64,000 bases of DNA from Rheinheimera sp. A13L (GTDB taxonomy: Bacteria > Pseudomonadota > Gammaproteobacteria > Enterobacterales > Alteromonadaceae): contig NZ_AFHI01000011.1 in the NCBI RefSeq assembly GCF_000217935.1, positions 1 through 64,000 of the forward strand. The letters run 5' to 3'. A model generated the notes under the pieces. The model ran no database searches. It was not told the DNA's origin and saw nothing but the letters and a program-made list of their open reading frames with translations. A program made the position numbers and the translations under genes. Below, in pieces: positions 34,531-43,728 of the stretch (position 1 is the stretch's first letter; each line of letters begins with the position of its first letter).

Positions 34531-34944
34531 ATGAAACCTAATGCACGTCGTTTGGCCCGTTCTTTGGCCGTTCAGGGAGTTTATAGCTGGCAGGTCAGCA
34601 AGAACCCTATTGGTGATATTGAACAGCAGTTATTGCTGGAACAAAACACCAAACATCTGGACGTGGGCTATTTCCAGGATATTTTGCGTGGTGTGGCCGT
34701 AAATCATCCGGTATTGGATGAAGCCGTAAAGCCGTTTTTAGACCGTCCTTTTGAAGAAATTGACCTGGTCGAAAAAGCCATATTACGTGTCTCAGCTTAC
34801 GAGCTGAAATACCGTCTGGATGTGCCTTACAAGGTGGTGATCAACGAGGCCATCGAACTGGCAAAAGCCTTCGCGGCCGATGACAGCCACAAGTTTGTCA
34901 ACGGCATACTTGATAAAGCCGTTAAACGCCTGCGAACCGAATAA
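34531..34944 (+). CDS. nusB: Transcription antitermination protein NusB
   Basis: Antitermination factor that binds boxA RNA with NusE during rRNA transcription (137 residues; E. coli 139). The sequence is all-helical, with the conserved [17 protein letters not shown]-terminus, [15 protein letters not shown] and [14 protein letters not shown]...[11 protein letters not shown] at 34531 is chosen over two TTG codons just upstream because it gives the usual MKPNARR start. It lies nine bases after ribH and 32 bases before thiL. Confidence 0.97.
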   Translation: MKPNARRLARSLAVQGVYSWQVSKNPIGDIEQQLLLEQNTKHLDVGYFQDILRGVAVNHPVLDEAVKPFLDRPFEEIDLVEKAILRVSAYELKYRLDVPYKVVINEAIELAKAFAADDSHKFVNGILDKAVKRLRTE

Positions 34945-34952
34945 AAAATGGA

Positions 34953-34976
34953 GAGCCGGCGTAAGTCGGCTTTTTT
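34953..34976 (+). terminator. Terminator-like hairpin abutting the thiL start codon
   Basis: AGCCGGC pairs with GTCGGCT (7 bp, one G-U) around the loop GTAA and is followed by six T residues; the thiL ATG begins on the very next base. The nearest purine-rich ribosome site (GGAG, about 34950) lies before and inside the left edge of the stem. It looks like an intrinsic terminator after nusB that also controls thiL translation. Confidence 0.75.
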
Positions 34977-35936
34977 ATGGGTGAATTTGAGTTAATTCAA
35001 CGTTGTTTTGCCGAAGCGGGCCGTAAACGCACGGACGTTGCCATTGGTATTGGCGACGACGGAGCTGTGTTGCAGGTGCGTGAAGGCTGTGATCTGGTGA
35101 TCACCACCGACAGCATGGTCGAAGGCATCCATTTTTTCCCGGACGTCGATCCGCGCTCGCTTGGGCATAAATTGGTGGCAGTTAATGTCAGCGATTTAGC
35201 CGCTATGGGCGCAGAGCCGTGCTGGTTATCTTTAGCTTTAACTTTACCTAAAGTGGATGAAGACTGGTTGCTTGCTTTTGCCGAAGGTTTAAGTGAAACA
35301 GCGGATTACTACAATTGCCAGCTGATTGGTGGTGATACCACCCGTGGGCCTTTGAGTTTAACCATGATTGCCAAGGGTTTAGTGCCTAAGGGCAAAGCTA
35401 TTACCCGTGCTGGAGCTCAGAACGGTGACTATCTGTATGTGACAGGCACTTTGGGTGATGCCGCTTTGGGTTTACAACTGGTGCAAAACAAAGTCGAGAT
35501 CAGCAAAAAACACCGGGCTCATATACTGCAACGTTTTCACTATCCAACAGCCCGTGTCGCTTTAGGTCAGGCGCTGCGGAACATTGCAAGTTCAGCTATG
35601 GATATCTCTGATGGCCTTGCAGGTGATTTACCTCATATTTTACGTCGCTCCAAAGTAGGGGCTGTGGTGGATGTCTGCAAACTGCCGATGTCGCAAGCGT
35701 TAAAAGACAGCTGTAGTGCAGAGCAGGCCTTGAACTATGCCTTGTCAGGTGGTGAGGATTATGAACTTTTGTTCACTGTGCCGGAGAATCGCCGGGGCTC
35801 ATTAGAAGTATTACTTTCTCCTTATGGTGTGCCAGTCACTTGCATTGGTCGTATTACAGGTGCAGTGGGTAAGCTGGACTTTAAGCAGGGCGAATTGCCC
35901 TTTGTTTACCAGCATCAGGGTTTTGAGCACTTTTAA
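34977..35936 (+). CDS. thiL: Thiamine-monophosphate kinase
   Basis: Phosphorylates thiamine monophosphate to thiamine pyrophosphate (319 residues). The PurM-like fold is marked by GIGDDGAVL, TTDSMVEGIHF, LVAVNVSDLAAMGA, GGDTTRGPL and MDISDGLAGDL motifs with metal-binding aspartates. The start at 34977 aligns with E. coli ThiL (GEFxLI near the N-terminus), so translation begins just after a T-tract, an odd arrangement with no conventional ribosome site. Its stop overlaps the pgpA start by one base (TAATG). Confidence 0.95.
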   Translation: MGEFELIQRCFAEAGRKRTDVAIGIGDDGAVLQVREGCDLVITTDSMVEGIHFFPDVDPRSLGHKLVAVNVSDLAAMGAEPCWLSLALTLPKVDEDWLLAFAEGLSETADYYNCQLIGGDTTRGPLSLTMIAKGLVPKGKAITRAGAQNGDYLYVTGTLGDAALGLQLVQNKVEISKKHRAHILQRFHYPTARVALGQALRNIASSAMDISDGLAGDLPHILRRSKVGAVVDVCKLPMSQALKDSCSAEQALNYALSGGEDYELLFTVPENRRGSLEVLLSPYGVPVTCIGRITGAVGKLDFKQGELPFVYQHQGFEHF

Positions 35937-36430
35937 TGAGATCCACACAAAAATCCACCCCTAAATTTGATTTGAGAAAATGGACGCATTTTCTTGCTTT
36001 GGGTTTTGGTTCAGGTCTTGCGCCTAAAGCGCCTGGTACTTTTGGTACCCTTGCGGCCCTCCCTCTGATTTTTCTGCAATCCTTAGTGAGTCCTCAATGG
36101 GCCATGGTTTGGATTTTGTTTGCTTTTGTATTGGGTTGCTATGTCTGTGGACAAACAGCCAAAGATATAGGTGAGCATGATCATGGCGCTATCGTCTGGG
36201 ATGAAGTGGCGGGTTATAGTCTGGCCATGTGGTGTATTCCGTTCGAATGGCAATATCTGCTGATTGGTTTTTTACTTTTCCGCTTTTTTGATATCGTTAA
36301 ACCCTGGCCCATTCGGTTGCTGGATAAAAAAATCCACGGTGGTTTTGGCATTATGATTGACGATATGCTTGCTGGTTTCTTTAGCTGGCTGATCCTCTTC
36401 GCGCTGGTGCAGTGGCAAGCTTTTAGTTAA
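35936..36430 (+). CDS. pgpA: Phosphatidylglycerophosphatase A
   Basis: Inner-membrane phosphatase producing phosphatidylglycerol from its phosphate (164 residues). The motifs LALGFGSGLAPKAPGTFGTL, WDEVAGYSLAMW, RFFDIVKPWPI and GGFGIMIDDMLAG are diagnostic of PgpA; several hydrophobic segments span the membrane. It ends the nrdR-rib-nusB-thiL unit, with its ATG overlapping the thiL stop. Confidence 0.96.
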   Translation: MRSTQKSTPKFDLRKWTHFLALGFGSGLAPKAPGTFGTLAALPLIFLQSLVSPQWAMVWILFAFVLGCYVCGQTAKDIGEHDHGAIVWDEVAGYSLAMWCIPFEWQYLLIGFLLFRFFDIVKPWPIRLLDKKIHGGFGIMIDDMLAGFFSWLILFALVQWQAFS

Positions 36431-36453
36431 TATAAATTTTTCCCTGCAACCTG

Positions 36454-39400
36454 GTGATCTGTGTGCGTTTTCCGCTCTTGGTTTTTTTAGCCTTTTTCTC
36501 TACTGCCAGCTTAAGTCAGGGCCCATCTGGTTCTATTTATGATTTTGATATTAAGCACTGGAACAGCGCTGATGGTTTGTCATCAAATTCCGTGCGGGCT
36601 GTCAGTCAGGACCAATTGGGTTATGTGTGGGTTGGCACTTTATATGGTCTAAATCGTTTTGACGGCCATCATTTTACCCAGTTCAGTACCAAAACCAGCC
36701 GCCAGCTTGCCAGTAATTCCATCAATAAACTTTTGTTGGATCAACAAGGCTATATGTGGGTCGGCACTAAAGCTGGCCTTTCTGGTTTTAACCCCCAAAC
36801 TCTGAAGTTCGACCGTTACCCTATTTTGGCTGAAGTGACCTCTATAGTGCAGGTGGCGCCGGATGAAATATGGGTTGCTGCGGAAAATTTATTTAAGGTA
36901 AAACAAGGTAAAGTCAGCCGGGTGCAAAGCATTAAAGAATCTGTAGTACAGATTGAAATGGCAGGCGACTCAGTATTAATCAGCACCACTAAATATTTAT
37001 ATAAATTAAGCCCAGAGGGCGAAATTCAAAAAATCCCCTTACCTGACGAACTGCAACAACATCCGCTGTACGATTTAAGCTGGTTTAACGATACCTTGCA
37101 TTTCGCCAGTGAGTCTGGTTATTTCCATCTGGATAAAAAGCAGCAGGTGGTTCGTTGTGATATTCACGGCGTGGATAATTCAGCTATTTATAAGTTGTTT
37201 AAAGACAGCTCAGGCAACGACTGGATCTCTGGTTATAACAAGTTGTATCACCGCCATGCCGGACAAGAGTGGCAACATATCAGTGCGGAAGAACTGGGCA
37301 GCTCGCCCTGGTTCAGTGATATTTTTGAAGACAGAGATCATAACATCTGGCTGGCGAGTTTCAGCGAAGGTTTATACCGTGCTTCTCCCGGCAAAATGCG
37401 CCGTGTGGTCGGTGTTGGCCAGCAGGATATGGTGGTGCGCAGTGTGCGCTATTCAGCGCGTTTAAATAGCCTTCTGGTGGCAACCCAAACCAATGTTGGC
37501 TTGTTGAAAGCCGATCAGCATTTTGTTGAGTTGGTGGATCATCAGTCGCTGGGCCAAAGTACAGTTTATGATTTTTATGACAGGAGCAATCAGCTGTGGC
37601 TGGGCACTGACAATGGTTTACTGCTGTATAACTTTGACGATCGCAAGGTGAGCCGACCCTTCAAAGAGTTAGCTACAGCCTCAATTCGCGTGGTGCAACC
37701 TCATGCAGAGACGGGCTTATGGTTTGGTGGTGCCAATGGTTTGTATCACTATGATGGTGAAACACTGAAAGCCGCTCCTTTTAATGCGGATCTCGAATCG
37801 GCTTTTGTCACAGTCATTGAAAGTCAAGGCCAGGATTTACTGGTCGGCACGACCAGCGGTTTGTATTGGTATCAGCAGGAAAAACTCAACAGGGTAGGGT
37901 TAGGTACGCCTTTATTCGGCGCTTACATCACCAGCGTTTTGACCTTAGCAGATCAACAAATGCTGGTGGCTACGCTGGACGATGGTTTGTTTATCAAAAC
38001 TCCGCAAGGGCAGTGGCAGCAGTACGACAGCAGTAACGGTTTGCCTTTGGATCCGGTGATTAGTTTATGGTACGACAGAGACTCGGATTATCTGTGGGCA
38101 AGTAGCTTAAAAGGTGTGTTCAGGTTTAGACCTCCTGCCGCGAAAGACAGTGGTAAGGTACTTCATTTCGAGCTGGTATTGTCGCCCTACGATCGCCAAT
38201 TAGGCACTGCACCCGGTCGTTGTTGTAATGGTGCCGGTCACAGCAAAGTGGCGAAATGGCAGGACCAGCTATGGTTTCCCAGTTTAAAAGGTCTGGTGGC
38301 TGTGCCTTTGCAATTGACCATGGCACCGGACAGACCCTTACAGCCTTTACTTCAGGATGTTATAGGGCAAAAGTCTTATGCTTTATTGCCAGAGCAGCAA
38401 CAATTGGTGCTGGAAACCTCAGACCGTAATATCAGTATCCGTTACAGCGCGCTGGAGTTTATTAAAGCCAATGCCATTGAATTTCGCTATCAGTTGAGTG
38501 GTTTTGATCAGGAATGGCAGCAAGTGGGTCAGAGACGCGAGGCCATTTATACCAACTTACCACCTGGCAGTTATCAGTTTGTAGTGCAGGCCCGTTATGC
38601 CAGCCAGGGCTGGACGGAGCAACAGCAATTAAAGCTGGATCTGGTGGTGCCCCGATTATTTACAGAAACCATAGTGTACAAAGGCTTATGGGCCTTGTTG
38701 GTGGTTCTTGCTTTGTATGGTTTGGCCTGGTTGTGGCGTCGTAATGCGGTGATGCAACAGCAGGAGTTGAGTAAACTGGTGCGTCTGCGTACAGCAGAGC
38801 TGGAGAACAGCAACCAGCGGTTGAGTGAGCTGAATGAGCAGCTATCGCAGCTGACGCATAAAGACACTTTAACTGGCCTTAGAAACCGCCGTTTCTTATT
38901 TGAACAACTGCCCAAAGACGTAGAGCAGTATCAGCACAACAGAGACGCCATGCTGCAACAGGGCAAATGTATAGCGTTGTTGCAACTGGATATGGATAAC
39001 TTTAAATCCATCAATGATCTGTACGGCAATAGCGCAGGAGACAGCGTATTACAGCAAATCAGTGGTTTGTTATTACGTGAAAGCCGTGGTGCTGACTATG
39101 TGGTGCGTTTTGCCGGTGAGCAGTTTGTCCTGGTGCTGCGAGATGTTGAATTTGCCACAGTGCGTGATTTTGCATTGCAGCTTAATCAGTTGGTTGCACA
39201 AGCTAATTTTCAAATCCCGGATGGGCGAACCGTGTCTTTGACTTGCTCCATTGGTTACAGCTGTTTTCCGCTGGAGTTGTTAGGCGGGCAACTTATTTCA
39301 TGGGAAATCTCTTTGCAACTGGCTGAAATCGCACTGAGTAAAGTGAAGGAATCAGGGCGTAATGGTTGTGCTACTGTAGGTTTTGATCCGCAGGTCGATG

Positions 39401-39498
39401 CCTTTGAGTTTGAAGACTCGGGGCATATAGATATGCAGATTGAGAAACTACTGGCTGATGGCCTGGCATGGTTTGAAGTAAAAAGCTACCGCCCTTAG
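36454..39498 (+). CDS. Beta-propeller sensor with degenerate GGDEF domain
   Basis: A 1014-residue membrane sensor. After a signal peptide comes a large periplasmic region of two-component-regulator propeller repeats (for example GYVWVGTLYGLNRFDG, GYMWVGTKAGLSGFNP), a Y_Y_Y domain near 640-740, one membrane helix (about 740-765), a coiled coil and a GGDEF domain from about 830. The signature is AGEQF (887-891), so the fourth position Glu is Gln; the inhibitory site RGAD (878-881) is intact. It may bind c-di-GMP rather than make it. The start is GTG at 36454 or 36463, with no strong ribosome site. The stop codon TAG lies in an ERIC-like repeat. Confidence 0.88.
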   Translation: MICVRFPLLVFLAFFSTASLSQGPSGSIYDFDIKHWNSADGLSSNSVRAVSQDQLGYVWVGTLYGLNRFDGHHFTQFSTKTSRQLASNSINKLLLDQQGYMWVGTKAGLSGFNPQTLKFDRYPILAEVTSIVQVAPDEIWVAAENLFKVKQGKVSRVQSIKESVVQIEMAGDSVLISTTKYLYKLSPEGEIQKIPLPDELQQHPLYDLSWFNDTLHFASESGYFHLDKKQQVVRCDIHGVDNSAIYKLFKDSSGNDWISGYNKLYHRHAGQEWQHISAEELGSSPWFSDIFEDRDHNIWLASFSEGLYRASPGKMRRVVGVGQQDMVVRSVRYSARLNSLLVATQTNVGLLKADQHFVELVDHQSLGQSTVYDFYDRSNQLWLGTDNGLLLYNFDDRKVSRPFKELATASIRVVQPHAETGLWFGGANGLYHYDGETLKAAPFNADLESAFVTVIESQGQDLLVGTTSGLYWYQQEKLNRVGLGTPLFGAYITSVLTLADQQMLVATLDDGLFIKTPQGQWQQYDSSNGLPLDPVISLWYDRDSDYLWASSLKGVFRFRPPAAKDSGKVLHFELVLSPYDRQLGTAPGRCCNGAGHSKVAKWQDQLWFPSLKGLVAVPLQLTMAPDRPLQPLLQDVIGQKSYALLPEQQQLVLETSDRNISIRYSALEFIKANAIEFRYQLSGFDQEWQQVGQRREAIYTNLPPGSYQFVVQARYASQGWTEQQQLKLDLVVPRLFTETIVYKGLWALLVVLALYGLAWLWRRNAVMQQQELSKLVRLRTAELENSNQRLSELNEQLSQLTHKDTLTGLRNRRFLFEQLPKDVEQYQHNRDAMLQQGKCIALLQLDMDNFKSINDLYGNSAGDSVLQQISGLLLRESRGADYVVRFAGEQFVLVLRDVEFATVRDFALQLNQLVAQANFQIPDGRTVSLTCSIGYSCFPLELLGGQLISWEISLQLAEIALSKVKESGRNGCATVGFDPQVDAFEFEDSGHIDMQIEKLLADGLAWFEVKSYRP

Positions 39499-39620
39499 CC
39501 GTCGTCCTTGAAGCCACAGCGTTGTTGCCTGCGCTGCTCGCCCCAGTCACATAGGACAACTATGTTCCTGGGGTCTCGTGCACTTGTCGCCTAGCTGTAA
39601 CATCAATGACTTAGGCTAAT
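39496..39620 (+). repeat. ERIC-like palindromic element, copy 2
   Basis: About 125 bp, same family as 33821 and 48704. The core CTCGCCCCAGTCACATAG and CTATGTTCCTGGGG-type halves are well conserved. The first three bases TAG are the stop codon of the GGDEF-domain gene, so this insertion or its boundary defines the end of that protein. A truncated copy follows directly. Confidence 0.8.
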
Positions 39621-39665
39621 AGCCGTCGTCCTTGAAGCCACAGCGTTGTTGTTTGCGTGCTTTAG
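39621..39665 (+). repeat. Truncated ERIC-like element, copy 2b
   Basis: The left ~40 bases of the element (AGCCGTCGTCCTTGAAGCCA onwards to TTGCGTGC) are repeated immediately after copy 2, then the similarity stops. This is a partial tandem duplication. Confidence 0.75.
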
Positions 39666-39683
39666 CGTAAATTGGAATTTGAA

Positions 39684-39715
39684 ACGGGCGCGGGTAAACC
39701 GCGCCCCTACGGCAG
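39684..39715 (-). repeat. REP-like palindrome with GTAG head, copy 2
   Basis: On the minus strand GTAG is followed by GGGCGCGG, a TTTA loop and CCGCGCCCG then TTT. The layout is the same as the element at 13018-13046, although the stem sequence differs, suggesting compensatory changes in a structured repeat. It lies between the GGDEF gene and dxs, both of which end here. Confidence 0.5.
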
Positions 39716-39722
39716 GACAGGA

Positions 39723-41588
39723 TTAACGACTAAGAAAAGCTTCTACTTTGGCCTGAATACCGACACAGTCTAAACCCAGTTCAGCGTAGATCTGTTCCTG
39801 AGTACCGTGTTTGATAAAAATATCAGGCAGGCCGATATTCAGCAGTTTCACCTTGAGCTGCTCTGCGATGCAAAATTCATTGACTGCAGAACCAGCGCCG
39901 CCCATCAACGCATTGTCTTCAATGGTCACAAAATGGCTGTGGCTTTGACTCAGCTCTGTCAGCAACTGCTGATCCAGAGGTTTAACAAAACGCATATCCA
40001 CCAAAGTGGCGTTTAACTGCTCTGCCACTGTGTGACAAGCCTGCAATAAAGGACCAAATGCCAGTAAGGCAACTTTTTCACCCTGACGGCGAACCAGCCC
40101 CCTACCTAAAGCCAATTCGCTCATGACGGCTTCCGGAGCTTCACCAGTGCCGCTACCACGAGGGTAACGCACTGCGGCAGGCCCTTTGTGCTGATAGCCT
40201 GTATACAACATCTGGCGGCATTCGTTTTCATCCGAAGGCACCATAATCAGCATATTGGGAATGCAGCGCATAAAGCTTAAATCGAATGAGCCCTGGTGAG
40301 TGGGACCATCAGCTCCAACCACACCAGCACGGTCTATCGCAAATAACACATCCAGGTTCTGGATGGCGATATCGTGAATAAGCTGATCGTAACCACGTTG
40401 CAGGAAGCTGGAATAGATAGCCACTACAGGTTTTAAGCCTTCAATTGCCATACCAGCAGCTAAAGTCACTGCATGTTGTTCAGCAATAGCCACATCAAAA
40501 TAGCGATCGGGATAGCTTTTTGAGAACTGCACTAAATCTGAGCCTTCGCGCATGGCTGGGGTAATGCCCTGCAGTTTTGGATCTGCCGCTGCCATATCGC
40601 AAATCCACTGGCCAAAAATATTAGAGAAAGTGGCTTTGCCGGCTTTTTTCGCGGGCTGACACTGGGCTGCCGGGTCAAATTTGCTGACCGCATGATAACC
40701 AATAGGATCTTGCTCTGCCGGTAAATAGCCTTTGCCTTTTTTGGTCACCACATGCAGTAATTGCGGGCCTTTGAGGTTGCGCATATTACGAATAGTATCC
40801 GCCAGACCTGTGACATCATGACCATCAATAGGACCTATGTAGTTAAAGCCCAGCTCTTCAAAAAAAGTACCAGGGGTCACCATGCCTTTGAAATGCTCTT
40901 CGGCCCGGCTGGCTAGCTGATGCAAAGGCGGAACGCCACTTAGAATTTTTTTGCCGCCTTCACGCAGGCTGGTGTAAAAGTTACCGGATAAAATGCGGGC
41001 AAAATAACGATTCAGCGCTCCGACATTTTCGGAAATCGACATTTCGTTATCGTTTAAAATCACCAGCATATCGGGTTTGACTTCACCTGCATGGTTCAGC
41101 GCTTCAAAGGCCATACCTGCGGTAATAGCGCCATCGCCAATTACGGCTACAACTTTACGGTTTTTCTGTTCGACACGGGCAGCTATCGCCATGCCTAAAG
41201 CGGCACTGATGGAAGTGCTGGAATGGCCCACACTTAGGGTGTCGTACTCACTTTCTTCCCGCCATGGAAAAGGATGCAAGCCATCTTTTTGGCGGATACT
41301 GTGCATCTGATCGCGGCGGCCAGTCAGAATTTTATGTGGATAAGCCTGATGGCCTACATCCCAGATCAGCCTGTCAAAAGGGGTGTTGTAGACATAATGC
41401 AAAGCAACAGTCAGTTCAATAGTGCCAAGGCCTGAGGCAAAATGGCCACTGCTTTGGCTGACGGTTTTTAATAAAAATGCTCTTAATTCGTCGCTGAGTG
41501 CAGGTAATTGATCCTGCGGTAACTGGCGCAGTTCAGCGGGCCAGTTGGCTTTTTGCAGCAGAGGGAAATCGTGACTAGCTCGTGTCAT
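39723..41588 (-). CDS. dxs: 1-deoxy-D-xylulose-5-phosphate synthase
   Basis: Thiamine-diphosphate enzyme opening the MEP isoprenoid pathway by joining pyruvate and glyceraldehyde 3-phosphate (621 residues; E. coli 620). The TPP motif [18 protein letters not shown]...LNDNEMSI is intact, as are [15 protein letters not shown] and the transketolase-like [15 protein letters not shown]. The ATG at 41588 gives the homologous N-terminus; the upstream in-frame extension falls in ispA. It is the last gene of xseB-ispA-dxs. Confidence 0.97.
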   Translation of the reverse strand: MTRASHDFPLLQKANWPAELRQLPQDQLPALSDELRAFLLKTVSQSSGHFASGLGTIELTVALHYVYNTPFDRLIWDVGHQAYPHKILTGRRDQMHSIRQKDGLHPFPWREESEYDTLSVGHSSTSISAALGMAIAARVEQKNRKVVAVIGDGAITAGMAFEALNHAGEVKPDMLVILNDNEMSISENVGALNRYFARILSGNFYTSLREGGKKILSGVPPLHQLASRAEEHFKGMVTPGTFFEELGFNYIGPIDGHDVTGLADTIRNMRNLKGPQLLHVVTKKGKGYLPAEQDPIGYHAVSKFDPAAQCQPAKKAGKATFSNIFGQWICDMAAADPKLQGITPAMREGSDLVQFSKSYPDRYFDVAIAEQHAVTLAAGMAIEGLKPVVAIYSSFLQRGYDQLIHDIAIQNLDVLFAIDRAGVVGADGPTHQGSFDLSFMRCIPNMLIMVPSDENECRQMLYTGYQHKGPAAVRYPRGSGTGEAPEAVMSELALGRGLVRRQGEKVALLAFGPLLQACHTVAEQLNATLVDMRFVKPLDQQLLTELSQSHSHFVTIEDNALMGGAGSAVNEFCIAEQLKVKLLNIGLPDIFIKHGTQEQIYAELGLDCVGIQAKVEAFLSR

Positions 41589-41601
41589 GAGAATGCCTGT
41601 A

Positions 41602-42504
41602 TTAAAACTGTCGGGCAATAACGTACCGGGCCAACGCCACCAGTTCGTCTGTTGCATAAGGGAGTTCGCGCAAAGCGGCCAGAGCCTCTTCAACTAATAA
41701 TTGTGCTTTTTGTCTGGCTTGTTCCAGGCCCAATAAAGCCGGATAAGTGGCTTTATTGGCTTTTTGATCTGAGCCAGCGGTTTTACCCAGTACTTGGGTG
41801 TCGCCTTCAATATCCAGAATGTCGTCCTGCACCTGAAAGGCTAATCCTATGGCTCTGCTGTAGCGCACCAAGGCGTCTAAATGGGCTGCATTATCTACTG
41901 GACTGGCCAGATAAGCAAAACGCACTGAACATTCGATTAAAGCGCCGGTTTTTAACTGATGCATCTGTTCCAAAGCTTCAACCGACATTTTCTGATTGGT
42001 ATGCGCCAAATCAATAGCCTGACCACCGCACATACCGTTGTAGCCCGCATGCAGAGCTAGTTGTTGCACCATTGCAAGAACACGTTGTGCCGGAACCTGT
42101 TGGTAGTCATGACTACTTAACAGTTCAAAAGCGAAGGTCTGCAGCGCATCGCCAGCCAAAATAGCTGCGGCTTCATCAAAAGCTTTGTGACAGGTCGCTT
42201 TACCACGACGTAAATCGTCATTATCCATAGCGGGCAAATCGTCATGGATTAAAGAATAGGTATGTAGAGCTTCAATAGCGCCAGCCGGCCCATCTAAATC
42301 TGCCAAAGAAGCGCCTAACATCTGACCGCAGCTATAGACTAAAAAGGGCCTCATGCGTTTGCCGCCCAGCAGCAAACTGTAAGCCATGGCCTGATGCAGG
42401 CGCGGATCGGTCAGAGGTTTTTTTTCTAATTGGTGTTGCAGCACCTGTTCCAGCCGTTGCTGGTAAGAGGTTAAAGAAACTAACGTCAAATCATTCACCT
42501 TCAC
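41602..42504 (-). CDS. ispA: Farnesyl diphosphate synthase
   Basis: Prenyltransferase forming farnesyl diphosphate from DMAPP and IPP (300 residues). Both aspartate-rich motifs are present: the first in [17 protein letters not shown] and the second in [21 protein letters not shown] binds the pyrophosphate. It overlaps xseB by 14 bases and is 13 bases from dxs, linking isoprenoid precursor and chain synthesis. Confidence 0.96.
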   Translation of the reverse strand: MKVNDLTLVSLTSYQQRLEQVLQHQLEKKPLTDPRLHQAMAYSLLLGGKRMRPFLVYSCGQMLGASLADLDGPAGAIEALHTYSLIHDDLPAMDNDDLRRGKATCHKAFDEAAAILAGDALQTFAFELLSSHDYQQVPAQRVLAMVQQLALHAGYNGMCGGQAIDLAHTNQKMSVEALEQMHQLKTGALIECSVRFAYLASPVDNAAHLDALVRYSRAIGLAFQVQDDILDIEGDTQVLGKTAGSDQKANKATYPALLGLEQARQKAQLLVEEALAALRELPYATDELVALARYVIARQF

Positions 42505-42736
42505 TTGTCACAAAAGGCTCCAGCTGGTCCTGACCTGCATCCTGGACTAATAACTGGACTTTTTGTTGTGCAGCCTGTAATTGCTGCTGACTGGTACGGG
42601 AGAGTTCGATACCACGTTCAAATTGTTGCAAGGCTTGATCAAGGCTTAAGTCGCCTTGCTCCAGTTGCTGAACTATCTGTTCCAGCTCAGCAATGCTCTG
42701 CTCAAAGTGGCTGAAATCTGTTTTCTTTTTTGTCAT
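42491..42736 (-). CDS. xseB: Exodeoxyribonuclease VII small subunit
   Basis: Small subunit of exonuclease VII, 81 residues. The typical FEQSIAELEQIVQQLEQGDLSLDQALQQFERGIEL segment is an all-helical coiled coil that binds XseA. The ATG at 42736 (MTKKKTDFS) is chosen because the family starts there; a longer open frame upstream has no similarity. It heads the conserved xseB-ispA-dxs operon. Confidence 0.95.
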   Translation of the reverse strand: MTKKKTDFSHFEQSIAELEQIVQQLEQGDLSLDQALQQFERGIELSRTSQQQLQAAQQKVQLLVQDAGQDQLEPFVTSEGE

Positions 42737-42946
42737 ATTTTCGCCTGATAATGGATGTCTGACCAAGCCCAGCGCGCTATTATGAGCAATCAGGACCGCA
42801 TTAGGAAAGGATAAATTTGTTTGAGGCCAGAATTTATAGTTAACTATCCCATACTTTTGCCGATAACTCACTATAAGCTAAGATAAAACCAGCTTAATGC
42901 TGGGACAAAACCAAATATTTGCATTCAGTTTTCCGGGAGATACGCA

Positions 42947-43720
42947 GTGGATTTAGCAACCGTCATAGGATTAGTCGCGGTCATGGGCATGATGGGCTGG
43001 GCGATGTTTTTAAGCTCCAGCGGCAACATTGGCATGTTTTACGATTTTGTTTCTATCGTTATAGTGTTTGGTGGCAGTCTGACGGCTGTCATCATAAAGT
43101 TCACTTTTACTCAGTTGGCTGATGCAATGAAAGCCATTGGGAAAGCCTTTATGTTTAAAATTGAATCGGCAGAGGAGCTGATTGAAAAAGCTGTGCAATT
43201 GGCTGATGCCGCCCGTAAAGGTGGTTTTCTGGCATTAGAAGAAGCGGAAATTCCTAATGCCTTTATGCAAAAAGGCATCAACATGCTGGTGGATGGTCAT
43301 GATGCCGATGTGGTACGGGGCACTTTAGAAAAAGACATCGAATTAACCTATTCCCGCCACAACAACGCTATCAATGTGTTTAAACAGTTAGGGGACTTAG
43401 GCCCGGCCATGGGCATGATAGGTACCCTGATAGGTTTAGTGGCGATGTTATCTAATATGTCTGATCCAAAGGCGATTGGACCCGCTATGGCAGTTGCTTT
43501 ATTAACGACCATGTATGGTGCTATTCAGGCTAACTGTATCTTCCTGCCGTTGTCAGAAAAAATGGCGGTACGTAATGAGGAAGAGAAAACCAATAATGAG
43601 CTGATTCTCGATGCCATTATGGGCATACAGGATGGCCAGAACCCTAAGGTTATTGAAGGCATTTTGCGTAATTACCTTGCCGCCAAAAAACGTGAACCTG
43701 CAGCGCCTGCAGCAGAGTAG
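42947..43720 (+). CDS. pomA: Flagellar motor stator protein PomA (MotA family)
   Basis: Four-helix stator subunit, 257 residues, of the sodium-driven type. Membrane segments lie near residues 3-24, 28-50, about 150-170 and 180-200, with the charged cytoplasmic loop between. Conserved LGPAMGMIGTLIGLVAML and GPAMAVALLTTMYGA segments form the last two helices. The start is GTG at 42947, after a GGGAG ribosome site. Eight bases separate it from pomB. Its linkage beside xseB-ispA-dxs is common in Vibrio and Shewanella. Confidence 0.94.
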   Translation: MDLATVIGLVAVMGMMGWAMFLSSSGNIGMFYDFVSIVIVFGGSLTAVIIKFTFTQLADAMKAIGKAFMFKIESAEELIEKAVQLADAARKGGFLALEEAEIPNAFMQKGINMLVDGHDADVVRGTLEKDIELTYSRHNNAINVFKQLGDLGPAMGMIGTLIGLVAMLSNMSDPKAIGPAMAVALLTTMYGAIQANCIFLPLSEKMAVRNEEEKTNNELILDAIMGIQDGQNPKVIEGILRNYLAAKKREPAAPAAE

Positions 43721-43728
43721 GAGTTTGT

